From the NCBI GenBank assembly GCA_958298945.1, contig OY282606.1:55131920-55195919 (forward strand): a stretch of DNA of 64,000 bases, given 5' to 3'. A program made the position numbers and the translations under genes. Within the stretch, counting starts at the first letter, position 1, and every line of letters begins with the position of its first letter. The notes beneath the pieces are model-generated. The model did not search any database. It was not told where the DNA came from and was given only the letters and a program-made list of their open reading frames with translations. Positions 10,961-20,272 of the stretch are shown here, piece after piece. This DNA comes from Atherix ibis (Eukaryota; Arthropoda; Insecta; Diptera; Athericidae).

Positions 10961-11215
10961 TCAAACATTCCACATATTTTCTCAACCAAAGTCAAAATAT
11001 CACCAGTGACTCCAACATCCAATCCAGTATTCGAATAATTTAGCAACATCGAATCAACATTCAACGCACCGAATTCACTTTACCTTGTGTAACAGTTCAC
11101 ATGTTATCATCTTATCCAAAATCCGAAAGTCTGTTAAACTAAACTCAACAAAATTGTGAATTAATCAAAGTAATAAAAACAAAAATAATTTATTCATTTC
11201 ATTAATAATAAAAAC

Positions 11216-14200
11216 TCAAAAAGTATACATGTTTTTTTTTTTTTTACTTTTTGGAAAAGGTCCAACATGATCAAGGTGGATAGTTTGAAAAGGAACTGCA
11301 ATCTTTTCAATCGGATGCAACTGATAACGTGTTTCATCCACACCTCTTTTATTATATAAACAACCCATGCAACTATTTATATATTTCTTTACTATTGACT
11401 TCATATTCGCAAACCAATAAATTTTCTTTATTAAATCCACAGTATTGTCCACCGCAAAATGTCCTATGTCATCATGATACGACTGAATAATTTTCCACCG
11501 CAATCCCCGAGGTACAACAAATTTCAACCCAGATTTTGTTTTTTTATAAACTCTATTTCCTTTAAGTTCATACTCGTTCCGAATATTTTTATTATTATTT
11601 GATGTTGTTGTAGTAACAGATTTCTCCAAAACATCTGCAATTTCTTTTATGTCTAGATCCTGTCGTTGTAATGTGGAAATCCAATCAGATTCTTTCATTT
11701 CAATTGCCATTTGAGTAGTTGCCACATCCGTTGTTTCTACGGCTTCTTCATTCGGACACCGACTTAATGCATCCGCGTGTGACATTAATTTCGCTGACCG
11801 ATGAACCATTTCAAAATCAAACTCTTGTATTTTTAACCACCATCTCCCTATGCGGCTTATCAAGTTTTTCTTATTATGCGTCATTTTTAACGAATTGCAA
11901 TCTGTTGCAACAACAAACTTTTTGTGAAGCAAATAGAACTTAAATCTTTCTAAGCTTGCCACAACGGCCAAAGCTTCCAGCTCATAGCTGTGGTATTTCG
12001 ATTCTGCAGAAGTGGTGGCTCGACTAAAGTATGCGACAACTTTCTTTTTTCCATCAAACTCTACCTGTAAAAGTATTCCCGCCAATCCAATTGAACTGGC
12101 ATCGGTGTGCAACTCGTGATCTAATGCCGGATTATATAAGACAAGTATAGGTTCGTTGCATAAACAATTTTTCAAAGTCTCAAAAGCGTTATTTTCTAAT
12201 TCTGTCCATTGAAATTGTGCATCTTTCTTTAACATCATATGCAACGGTCTTGCAATAATTGAATAGTTAAGAATAAATTTCCGGAAAAATCCAGTTAGTC
12301 CCAAAAATCTTCTAATTTCAGTTATTGACGTTGGTTGAACAAATTCTTTTACTGCATCAATATTCTTACAACCTGGTTTTACTCCAAATTCGCTAATTTC
12401 GTGTCCCAAGTAAGTTGTTTTATTAGTGAAAAATGTACTTTTTGTCAAATTTATGGTGAGTCCTTCAGCTGCCAATAATCTTAAAAACTTTTCAACACTT
12501 TTAATACAGTCTGATGAATTTCCCGCTGGTATTAATGCATCATCCACGTATATTGTGCATTTTTCTGGATCCATTTGTGTTTTTAGTTTTGCCATCATTC
12601 GCATAAATATGGCCGGCGCATTTGTTAAGCCGAATGGCATACGTCTAAACTGATAAAGTCCTGTCGGTGTAACGAATGCAGTATACTGTCTTGATTTTTC
12701 TTCAACAGGTATTTGGTAATAACCACTCATTAAATCAATGCTGTTAAAAAATTTTGTGCCGGAGAATGAATTAATCTGCTCATCGATGTTTGGTGTGGGA
12801 AAATTCTCCCGCTTTGTTATTTTATTTATAGCTCTGTAATCTACACACATGCGGAAAGTGCCATTTGGTTTTTTAACCAAAATAATTGGACTAGCATATT
12901 CCGAAGTAGATTCTTCAATTATTTTGTTTTCCAACAACTCTGCGATGATGTTGTCTAAGATTTTCTTTTGCTCATAAGGTATTCTGTATGGTTTATAGCG
13001 TATAATTTCTTCGGACTTCAAATTAATTGTTATTTGGAAGTTTGTGGTTACGCCAAGCTCCTTCAAATTAAGTGCAACAGCATTTCTATATTTATTTAAT
13101 AACTCCACCACCATTTCTTTTTCTTGTTGAATTGCACTTTCACCAAAATTAACGTCGTCTTCTACAATCATACGTTTAACACGCATCTGCTTATCCAATT
13201 CTTTCGCCTGTGTTACATGATTTTCTGTTCCACAAGCAGTATTGTCCTTACTAATTTTCAGTGTACCCCATCGCTTTATTATAACCACTTGAGGGTGATT
13301 TAAAAAGTTGCGCCCCACCAATATTGGAATATCCTGCACAGAATCATCAACAACTAATATTTCTATTAAAAGTTCAACTTCATTTACTTTTAGTAGATGG
13401 TGCATTTTCCCTAACGTCTTACAAATTCCTCCTGCAAATCCTTTTAAATTTATTACGTAGTCTTCATAAATCCATCCGTACTTTTGTGCGTCGGACAGTC
13501 TTAATGTAGTGCAATCACTTCCGAGATCTAAAAATGCTTGCATTTCGACATTATCCACCAACACTGTCATATAACACTCGTTCTCTTTATTTGCATTACT
13601 CGCGATTGATCGTATATTTCGTCCATTTTCTTCATTTGTTCTTGGACGCTTTATACAATTATAAGCAAAATGTCCAAGTTTTCCGCAACGATAACAAGCT
13701 TTATTAGAGTGATTATTTTGTCTGAAGTTCTTTATATTTGACTGTTCGAAATTCCTATTATTATTTTGATTTCTGTAGTTTGAATTTTGGTTCCTGTTTA
13801 CGTTATTACTACTGTTGTTGTAGCTATTGGAATTTCTGTTAAAAGTTTGATGATTTTGATGTTGGCTGTATCGGTTATTTGATGAATTATTTATACCATA
13901 ATTGTGATTGTAATTTGAATTTTGAGAAAACGGATTTTTGGTTGTACTTGTACTTTGAAAGTGTTTTCTTAATTGGCAATGCTGGTCCATGGATTCAAGT
14001 TCTTTTATTGCTTTTAATGTGTCCGGTAATGTTTGTGGTTTAAACGCCTCTAATCGGTTAATTAAATTTTGTTCTCCTAATTCTGATATTATATATCTAA
14101 TAATTTCTAAATCCACCGAATATAATTTCTTTCCTAGTGAAACTACATTATAAAAATACGTTTCTACCTCTTCTCCTTTTTGTCGTCGTCTTTTCATCAA

Positions 14201-14734
14201 CAGCGACAAAATTTCTGATTTGTTTTCAACTGACGGGAATCCAATTAGAAATGCAACTTTAAAATCGTCCCATGTTCTCAAATTCGCTCGATTTATTTCG
14301 TACCACTCACATGCAGAACTACACAGCTGACTCCCAGCGTATAACATTGTAGTTAAACTATCCCATACATATACACTTCGCAGATTCTCTACTGTCGCGA
14401 CCCATTGTTCAGCGGTCAATAACGATTTGCCTGGATTGTATGGTGGTATTAGCGGCTTTGCCTCTGCAAGCGACATGCGCAGCCGACTCTCTTCACGTAC
14501 GTTTGATTGTATTGGTGTTGTTTGACTCATCACACTGTCATTGACACTCGTACTTGAGCTCAAAGGAGCGAGAGTCTGTTCTCTTAATACGGCGATCTCT
14601 CTCTGCAGCGTATTAATTTGTATTTGTAATGCCGTGTTTGTGGTATCAGAATTAACTTCCACATTTGCTGTACGTATTTCGTCAACAACTAGCGCAGCGC
14701 GTCTCCCGCTCTTTCTTGTGGTCATTTTACTCAT
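11216..14734 (-). CDS. Gag-pol polyprotein, gypsy type, integrase truncated after first Asp
   Basis: 1,172-residue intact frame. Residues 1-260 are gag; 260-345 an Asn-rich stretch; zinc knuckle CYRCGKLGHFAYNC at 347-360; protease active site DLGS at 403-406 (an unusual Leu in DTGS). RT has FRMCVDYRAINK, FNSIDLMSGYYQIP and catalytic YVDD near 750. RNase H has HTDASSIGLA, YELEALAV and DCNSLK. The integrase zinc domain (GHFAVDNT, CMGCLYNKRG) and the first core Asp (TIHLDHVGPFPKS) are present, then a poly-Lys run and a stop remove the other two catalytic residues. Upstream noncoding DNA runs from 14,735 to the PBS. Loss of integrase with an otherwise clean frame suggests either a very recent deletion or mobilisation in trans. 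Confidence 0.9.
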   Translation of the reverse strand: MSKMTTRKSGRRAALVVDEIRTANVEVNSDTTNTALQIQINTLQREIAVLREQTLAPLSSSTSVNDSVMSQTTPIQSNVREESRLRMSLAEAKPLIPPYNPGKSLLTAEQWVATVENLRSVYVWDSLTTMLYAGSQLCSSACEWYEINRANLRTWDDFKVAFLIGFPSVENKSEILSLLMKRRRQKGEEVETYFYNVVSLGKKLYSVDLEIIRYIISELGEQNLINRLEAFKPQTLPDTLKAIKELESMDQHCQLRKHFQSTSTTKNPFSQNSNYNHNYGINNSSNNRYSQHQNHQTFNRNSNSYNNSSNNVNRNQNSNYRNQNNNRNFEQSNIKNFRQNNHSNKACYRCGKLGHFAYNCIKRPRTNEENGRNIRSIASNANKENECYMTVLVDNVEMQAFLDLGSDCTTLRLSDAQKYGWIYEDYVINLKGFAGGICKTLGKMHHLLKVNEVELLIEILVVDDSVQDIPILVGRNFLNHPQVVIIKRWGTLKISKDNTACGTENHVTQAKELDKQMRVKRMIVEDDVNFGESAIQQEKEMVVELLNKYRNAVALNLKELGVTTNFQITINLKSEEIIRYKPYRIPYEQKKILDNIIAELLENKIIEESTSEYASPIILVKKPNGTFRMCVDYRAINKITKRENFPTPNIDEQINSFSGTKFFNSIDLMSGYYQIPVEEKSRQYTAFVTPTGLYQFRRMPFGLTNAPAIFMRMMAKLKTQMDPEKCTIYVDDALIPAGNSSDCIKSVEKFLRLLAAEGLTINLTKSTFFTNKTTYLGHEISEFGVKPGCKNIDAVKEFVQPTSITEIRRFLGLTGFFRKFILNYSIIARPLHMMLKKDAQFQWTELENNAFETLKNCLCNEPILVLYNPALDHELHTDASSIGLAGILLQVEFDGKKKVVAYFSRATTSAESKYHSYELEALAVVASLERFKFYLLHKKFVVATDCNSLKMTHNKKNLISRIGRWWLKIQEFDFEMVHRSAKLMSHADALSRCPNEEAVETTDVATTQMAIEMKESDWISTLQRQDLDIKEIADVLEKSVTTTTSNNNKNIRNEYELKGNRVYKKTKSGLKFVVPRGLRWKIIQSYHDDIGHFAVDNTVDLIKKIYWFANMKSIVKKYINSCMGCLYNKRGVDETRYQLHPIEKIAVPFQTIHLDHVGPFPKSKKKKNMYTF

Positions 14735-15287
14735 TATCTATGTTGCCGTATATAAAATTTAGAATAATGAAAGAAAAAAAAATGACTTCCTAAAATATAG
14801 GAACTATTATTAAATACTTTATTATCTCTGTATGTATATATATGCGTTGCGTATTATGTATAATAACTATAATACTCCTTAAATTTTCAAAAATGTTATT
14901 CCAATTCCTTGAACACAAAACAACGCTCCAAACGCACTACACTAATACCAATACACTTTCAATGTTTCTTCTTCTTTATCGTCACTTGTCACAACACGTC
15001 TCTGTTCTTCTTCATATATAATTGTATTTGTTGTTGTTTTTTTTTTCACATTATCCTCTTCTTGTTCACTCGCACATCAAAAATATCAAAATCGGCACTT
15101 ACACTAACACTAACACATTTTTATATGGAAAAATTGAAACGGATTCTAGGAATTTTATTCTTTTACACAAAAACTAATATTTGGTAGGACTATTGCAAAT
15201 TAACTACTGAACGAATATGAATTTAAATAACTATGGCCATTGAATAATTAAATATACTAAGTTGAAATTTTGTTTTTAATTGCCGCG
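14735..15287 (-). other. 5' leader of the LTR retrotransposon
   Basis: About 550 bp between the primer-binding region and the gag start, AT-rich, with no conserved ORF. The Met at 14,734 is the first of the long frame; a second Met three codons later is also possible. Confidence 0.5.
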
Positions 15288-15306
15288 GATTCTATCCCAC
15301 TTCTGA
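15288..15306 (-). other. Probable primer-binding site, tRNA-Leu-like, offset from the LTR
   Basis: On the minus strand, three or four bases inside the 5' LTR, the sequence reads TCAGAAGTGGGATAGAATC. TCAGAAGTGGGAT matches the complement of the 3' part of fly tRNA-Leu as I recall it, but without the usual TGG for the CCA end next to the LTR. The tRNA identity comes from memory and is not checked. Confidence 0.5.
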
Positions 15307-15309
15307 AAA

Positions 15310-15556
15310 TATTATCCATTCACCAATTTATACTACTATATTTTAATAAACCACCGAAAAAACTAGCCGCTGTCCCTGCCGATATAAGAGTTTCAACCTG
15401 ACTGATTAGTATCACACTTTTACCACAGCGGCTAGCCTCTCTCTCTCTTGACTCAAAAGTCTGAGAGGGTATTTTGAGTGATAATCAAATTATCAAGAAT
15501 GAGTTACAACTTGGATAAAGGGTATTATTTATATCCAGTGCAATAGTTGCGTTACA
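15310..15556 (-). repeat. 5' LTR of the gypsy-type element
   Basis: 247 bp, identical in length and apparently in sequence to the LTR at 10,183-10,429. In the coding direction it lies upstream of gag-pol. It abuts the CGAT duplication at 15,557-15,560. Confidence 0.92.
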
Positions 15557-15602
15557 CGATATTTAAAATAATCGATAGTTATCGCACATCCCTACCCTGT
15601 CG

Positions 15603-15849
15603 TAACATCGCCGATAGTCTCTCTTTATATGGCAACCGAGTATACACATATGTATATGAGGAGGAGGAACCTTGGATAAAATTTGAATTATATTTCAGCT
15701 AATCTCGTAAGGTCATTTATTTCAATTCGTAATTTACTACTTATCTCATACAATTTTATAGTTTCATTTAATTTCGTTTTTAAAATTTTTATAATCGGTT
15801 GGTATTTCTATTTTAAAATTTCATTACTTTCTATTTGTGATTTATTACT
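15603..15849. other. AT-rich DNA between hAT and mariner
   Basis: Continuation of the DNA interrupted by the hAT element (CCCTGTCGTAACATCG), then AT-rich sequence interrupted by mariner at 15,850. I see no gene. Confidence 0.4.
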
Positions 15850-15851
15850 TA

Positions 15852-17058
15852 ACAGTTCGGCTGAAAAGTTTAGAACCTTGACGTCTAGATGGCGCCTCTT
15901 GCAAAAATCTATTATCACAAAGCACCATGCTTCAAATGATTCCTGTCAAAATTTGACAGCAATCGGTCGATTGGTGCGTGAGATATAGCATTTTGAGTGA
16001 AGCAACTTTTGTTATTGAAAAAAAAATGGATAAAGACGAATTTCGTGTATTGATAAAGCATTGCTTTTTGATGAAAAAAAATACAGTGGAAACCAAAGCA
16101 TGTTTGACAAACGTTATCCGGACTCTGCTCCAGCTATTTCAACTGTGGAGTATTGGTTTCATCAATTTCGAACTGGTCGTACGAGCACAGTTGATGCAGA
16201 ACGCAGTGGACGCCCAAAAGAGGTGGTGACGGCAGAAAACATCAAAAAAATCCACAAAATAATTTTAAATGACCGTAAAGTGAAGTTGAGCGAGATAGCT
16301 GAGACTCTGAAGATATCGAAAGAGCGTGAGCTCACTGTGGACCAAAAACAACAACGTGTTGATGATTCTGAGCAGTGTTTGGAGCTGTTCAAGCGCAATA
16401 AACCCGAATTTTTGCGTCGATATGTGACAATGGATGAAACATGGCTCCGTCACTACACTCCAGAGTCCAATCGGCAGTCGGCAGACTGGAGAGCGAGCGA
16501 CGAATCGAATCCAAAGCGTGGAAAGACGCAACAGTCGGCTGGCAAGGTGATGGCGTCTGTATTTTGGGATGCGCATGGTATAATATTCATTGACTATCTC
16601 CAGAAGGGACAGACGATGGACAGCGACTATTATATAGCGTTATTGGATCATTTGAAGAAAGAAATCGCTAAGAAACGGCCTCATTTGAAGAAGAAAAAAG
16701 TGTTGTTTCACCAAGACAATGCACCGTATCACAAGTCGATGAAAACGATGGTCAAACGCAATGAATTGGGCTACGAATTGCTGCCCCATCCACCGTATTC
16801 TCCAGATCTGGCCTCCAGCGACTCTGTTTGCAGACCTCAAGAGAATGCTCGCTGGCAAGAAATTTAAGACCGATGATGTAACTGAGGCCTATTTTGAGGC
16901 AAAACCGAAAGAGTACTATAAAAATGGTATCGAAAAGTTGGAAGATCGCTATAATCGCTGTATCGCCCTCGAAGGCAACTATGTTGAATAATAAAAATGA
17001 ATTTTGCAAAAAAAAATATTTCTACTGTGTTACGTTCTAAACTTTTCAGCCAAACTGT
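15852..17058 (+). mobile_element. Mariner transposon, internally deleted, TA duplication
   Basis: 1,207 bp. Terminal inverted repeats of about 26 bp start ACAGTTYGGCTGAAAAG and differ at one base between ends. TA duplications lie at 15,850-15,851 and 17,059-17,060. It contains one transposase frame with two frameshifts and one in-frame deletion. Length is a little below the roughly 1.3 kb of full mariners. It resembles the ceratitis/rosa-type mariners of tephritids, by recall. Confidence 0.93.
16026..16991 (+). pseudogene. Mariner transposase (D34D type), deleted and frameshifted
   Basis: Starts MDKDEFRVLIKHCFLMKKN. A one-base loss near 16,102 moves the frame to DKRYPDSAPAISTVEYWF. The helix-turn-helix region is cut by an in-frame deletion of about 20 residues: ISKE is followed directly by RELTVDQK, without the usual HILHE to WVPR segment. 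All three catalytic Asp survive: VTMDETWL, LFHQDNAPYH and YSPDLASSD. A second frameshift near 16,825 precedes the tail (FADLKRMLAGKKF through LEGNYVE). It could not make active enzyme. Confidence 0.9.
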
Positions 17059-17060
17059 TA

Positions 17061-17369
17061 TTCCATATAATTTTATAATTTAATTTTTAAAAATTTATCA
17101 GTTCTGTAATTTCTTTTGTTTTTTTTTCTATTTTTAAAATGGATTAGTTTTTTCATATAATTGTTATTATAGTTGAGTTATATTTAAAAAGGTGGTTTGA
17201 ATCATGCAATCAAAAGAAAAGAAAGAGAATAGAAAGAATAGAAAGAAGAAAGACGAGGAAATGAAAAAGAGAAGAAGAGAGATTTTATAAATTCATTATT
17301 ATAAGTTTTATTCTTCTGTCTAAAACAAAAAGAGCACACGTTTCACAATATCCATCGAACGTTATATAA
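17061..17369. other. AT-rich flank and purine tract
   Basis: Noncoding. A plus-strand polypurine run of about 75 bp lies at 17,210-17,285 (AAAGAAAAGAAAGAG-type). No gene is visible. Confidence 0.5.
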
Positions 17370-18781
17370 AGTGGCCCACACACAGGCCAACTTGGTCGGC
17401 CGACTAGGCAAATTGTATCGTGTGTGTGGCAGTCGGCCGACTATTTTGATGGTTGGTGAGTTGGTTGGAAGAAAATCAAAATATTTTGATATTTATGGGC
17501 GGAATTAATTACTGGTAGCTGAAGTTGGCTGTGTATGGGCAAGATGTGACAATGTGTATGGGCAAGATGTAGTCAAAAAATCATTTCTTTTTCGGTTTTT
17601 GTGTTGAACACATCGCAGTGTTCGCCAAATGGCTGTTGCTAATTATGAACTTTGGAGATAGTTTTTGATGAGAGTTTTACCATTGAAGTATTTTTTACCA
17701 TCTGGTATTTTAACCAGATAGAAAGGTCTCTGCTAATTTAGGAATTTTATGTGTCCAACTCTTTTAATATGGAATAACGAATCTCATTGAGATACTACAG
17801 ATGCAAATAAGACCACAATTTTGACATCATCCCTATAAGGTTGTGGAAAGTTTTAAGATGTTGACAGCGACAACTAAATGTCGCTCTCTTTTTCGTAGCA
17901 ATTTCATTCTTTCCTTCTGGTAAATATTGAACACAATTCCGACGATAACGATCGCTGTATCAAAACTATGAAACCTTATCATACAGAAATTTTTTCTTTC
18001 CAGATGCTTTCTTTTTAAAATTAGCTCATGTACAAAATTGGCTATTCTATTAGATGCATTTTTATAAAACCAACTAAATAAACTAATTTCAAAAATTTCT
18101 AAACTTAAAAATAAATATTAATACAATATGGTTAGAGGCTGTAGAAAAATGAGTGTATTCCAAAGTTTCTTAAAACTCTTCAACTTGTTGCAGTTCTTGG
18201 TCCGTTTTCCTGTCTGTTCAGTTCTGTTTTCCCTTCGCATTGGATCATAATAGACAATTAATTGCATTTGTAAATATTTATCACTTTGCGTAGATAGTGC
18301 CGCTCTACTTGATATTTATTATTTGAACCATATTTGATTATTCTGCCAAAGGACAAATAAAAATCTTTTTTGACTAACCTGCCAAAAAGCAAATAATTTA
18401 TTGCATATTTTCCATATTTAAATAACAAATAAAAACATAAGCATGCACTTTTTTCAACTGGTAAATTCTGATGTAAATAACTTCTTTACTTAATTTTTTT
18501 TTATACCAGAAAGAAGATATACCAGAGAATATAGTAAAATTAAATAATAAACGATGAAGAGATTTCTTCTGACTAAAACATTCTTTTCATTCTTCTGAAC
18601 ACAAAATTTTTGACGTTTCAGCCGACATGTGCAACACAAAAACCGAAAAACAAATGATTTTTGACATACGGTTGTCAAAAATACTTGAATGCTTTGAAAG
18701 AAGTTGGAACGTGTATGGCGTGGTCGGCCAAGTGGTTGTCCGATCAGTCGGCCGACCAAGTTGGCGTGTGTGTGAGCCACT
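17370..18781. mobile_element. 1.4-kb non-autonomous element with TAA target duplication
   Basis: Ends are inverted repeats: left AGTGGCCCACACAC, right (reverse complement) AGTGGCTCACACAC, both followed by GCCAACTTGGTCGGCC after a short variable part. TAA flanks both ends (17,367-17,369 and 18,782-18,784), a PIF/Harbinger signature. The terminal ~90 bp on each side contain several GGTCGGCC/GGCCGAC motifs, possible transposase-binding repeats. I find no Harbinger nuclease or MADF frame inside, only short frames, so it seems non-autonomous. Confidence 0.78.
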
Positions 18782-18949
18782 TAACAATATAAAAATTATA
18801 TTGCGTTTCAGGTTTATAGTATTTGAAAAAAAATAATAATGTATTCTTTGGAATATTAAACAGGTATTAAAATTTGGATAAAAGAAATAATTTTCTGAAC
18901 GTTAAGTCCACAGGTGTATGGTCAATGACGACTGTACTCAGAGAGCACA

Positions 18950-20272
18950 TGTTTCAGCTGGGCATGCTTGTTTGTTTGTGTATTATTCATGGAGAGTCCG
19001 ACTTTATCACTTTCGTACACCAACTGTTCAAGCATTTCTGGCAGGCTTCTCGGGTCTTCAGAGATTAGAATTATATCTTAAATGGTTTAGTTGCATTCCG
19101 TTGATGTTTAGTCCATATTGACTCCATTCGAGACGTCTAAATATATATTCAAGCAACGCCGAGAAAAGTATCGATGATAGTGGGTTGCCCTGTCGGACTC
19201 CTCTTTTCATAGGTTTCATGTTCTTGTATATATTTTTAACAATTTGTATGTACATGTTTTCAACCCCTTGTGCTGCAAGCACTTCCCATATTTTTGTATA
19301 TTTTAATGAGTCAAAAGCTTTATTATAGTCTACAAACGCCAAATGCAATAGTAATTGATACCATATTCTGTACATTTCTAGATAACTTGTTTTATGGTGT
19401 GTATGCTGTTGAAAAATCCTTGCGAAAGCGTGCTTGCTCTCTGGGTTGGTTTTCATCCAAAAACTTTGTTAAACGATTCAACAGTATTTTGGAAAAGATT
19501 TTATAAACGTTCGAACATCAGGCTGATGGGTCTGTAGTTAACTATGTTGTCTTTATTTCCCTTTTTATGTAGTAGTTTTATAGTTGACGTGGTCCACTGT
19601 TGAGGTATACATTCTGTTTTAAAAAATTTGGTTAAATAAATCTATAATAGTGTCTAATATAATATCAGATGATCCTACCATAAGTTCGTTAGATATGCCA
19701 TCCTCTCCCGGTGCTTTGCCTCTTTTTTGAGATTTAATAGCTTTTTCTACTTCTTCTTTCAGTATACTTGGGATTTCTTCGTTACTACTTGTATCGTTTT
19801 CAGTTAGTTGATGGTTTTCGTCTGACGTTTTGTCGTTGTCGTATAGCTCACGGTAATAATCCGTGGCTATGTCTAATATTTCGATTCTGCCAGTCTTCTT
19901 TTTGTTATCTTTCTGGTGTGTCATATTGTCTATCCAGTTTGTACTTTCTCGTAGCTCTTTTAATGCTATCCTAACTCCTCCTGTTTTTTCTATATAATCA
20001 TTTATTATATTATTCCTTTTTTCTTGTCTATGTTTCCTGATTTGTAGATTTATTTCTTTACTTAGACTTTCGATCTTCTTCCTGTTGTTTTTTCTGTCTT
20101 TAAATATGGACTTCCTCTGCATAAGCAAACTTCTTGCCTCTGGTCCTACTTTGTCCTTAGTTTCGTTATTTATTTTAGATTCGTTTTCTACTTTCTTTAG
20201 TTCGTTTTCAAGAGCGTCATATTTCTCCTGAACATAATTGGCATTGTTCTTTGTTTTCAAATTACATTCCAA
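18950..20272 (-). pseudogene. RTE-type reverse transcriptase, catalytic box deleted
   Basis: 20,272-19,619 reads the pre-RT linker and first RT blocks (KSQKRGKAPGEDGISNELM). 19,456-19,058 reads FVDYNKAFDSL (motif A) and GVRQGNPLSSILFSALLEYI (motif B). The expected YADD box is missing: LNHLRY is followed, after a frame change, by ILISEDPRSLPEMLEQL, as if about 8-11 bases encoding ADD were lost near 19,075. The gap between the two frames (19,457-19,618) also contains a frameshift. Confidence 0.78.

Larger units (their letters stand above)
10183..15556 (-). mobile_element. Gypsy-type LTR retrotransposon with truncated integrase
   Basis: Two 247-bp LTRs (10,183-10,429 and 15,310-15,556) appear identical when read base by base. 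The 4-bp duplication CGAT flanks the element (10,179-10,182 and 15,557-15,560). On the coding (minus) strand the LTR begins TGTAACGC and ends in GATAATA. Gag-pol (14,734-11,216) stops just inside the integrase core. The 785 bp between gag-pol and the 3' LTR hold a short tandem array instead of the rest of integrase. It inserted in the right subterminal region of the hAT, 38 bp from its end counting the duplication. Mdg3/blastopia-like affinity is a guess. Confidence 0.92.
6579..15594 (-). mobile_element. BED-finger hAT DNA transposon, with two elements nested inside
   Basis: Left end TAGGGATGTTCC and right end (reverse complement TAGGGATGTGCG) are short imperfect terminal inverted repeats. 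They are flanked by a perfect 8-bp target duplication, CCCTGTCG, at 6,571-6,578 and 15,595-15,602. 8-bp duplications and a BED-finger transposase with C-terminal hAT dimerisation region identify the hAT superfamily. Excluding the MITE (9,383-9,952) and the LTR element (10,183-15,556) with their duplications, the element is about 3.07 kb, usual for hAT. Both subterminal regions are dense in TATCGATA motifs. The transposase has one in-frame stop. Confidence 0.93.
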
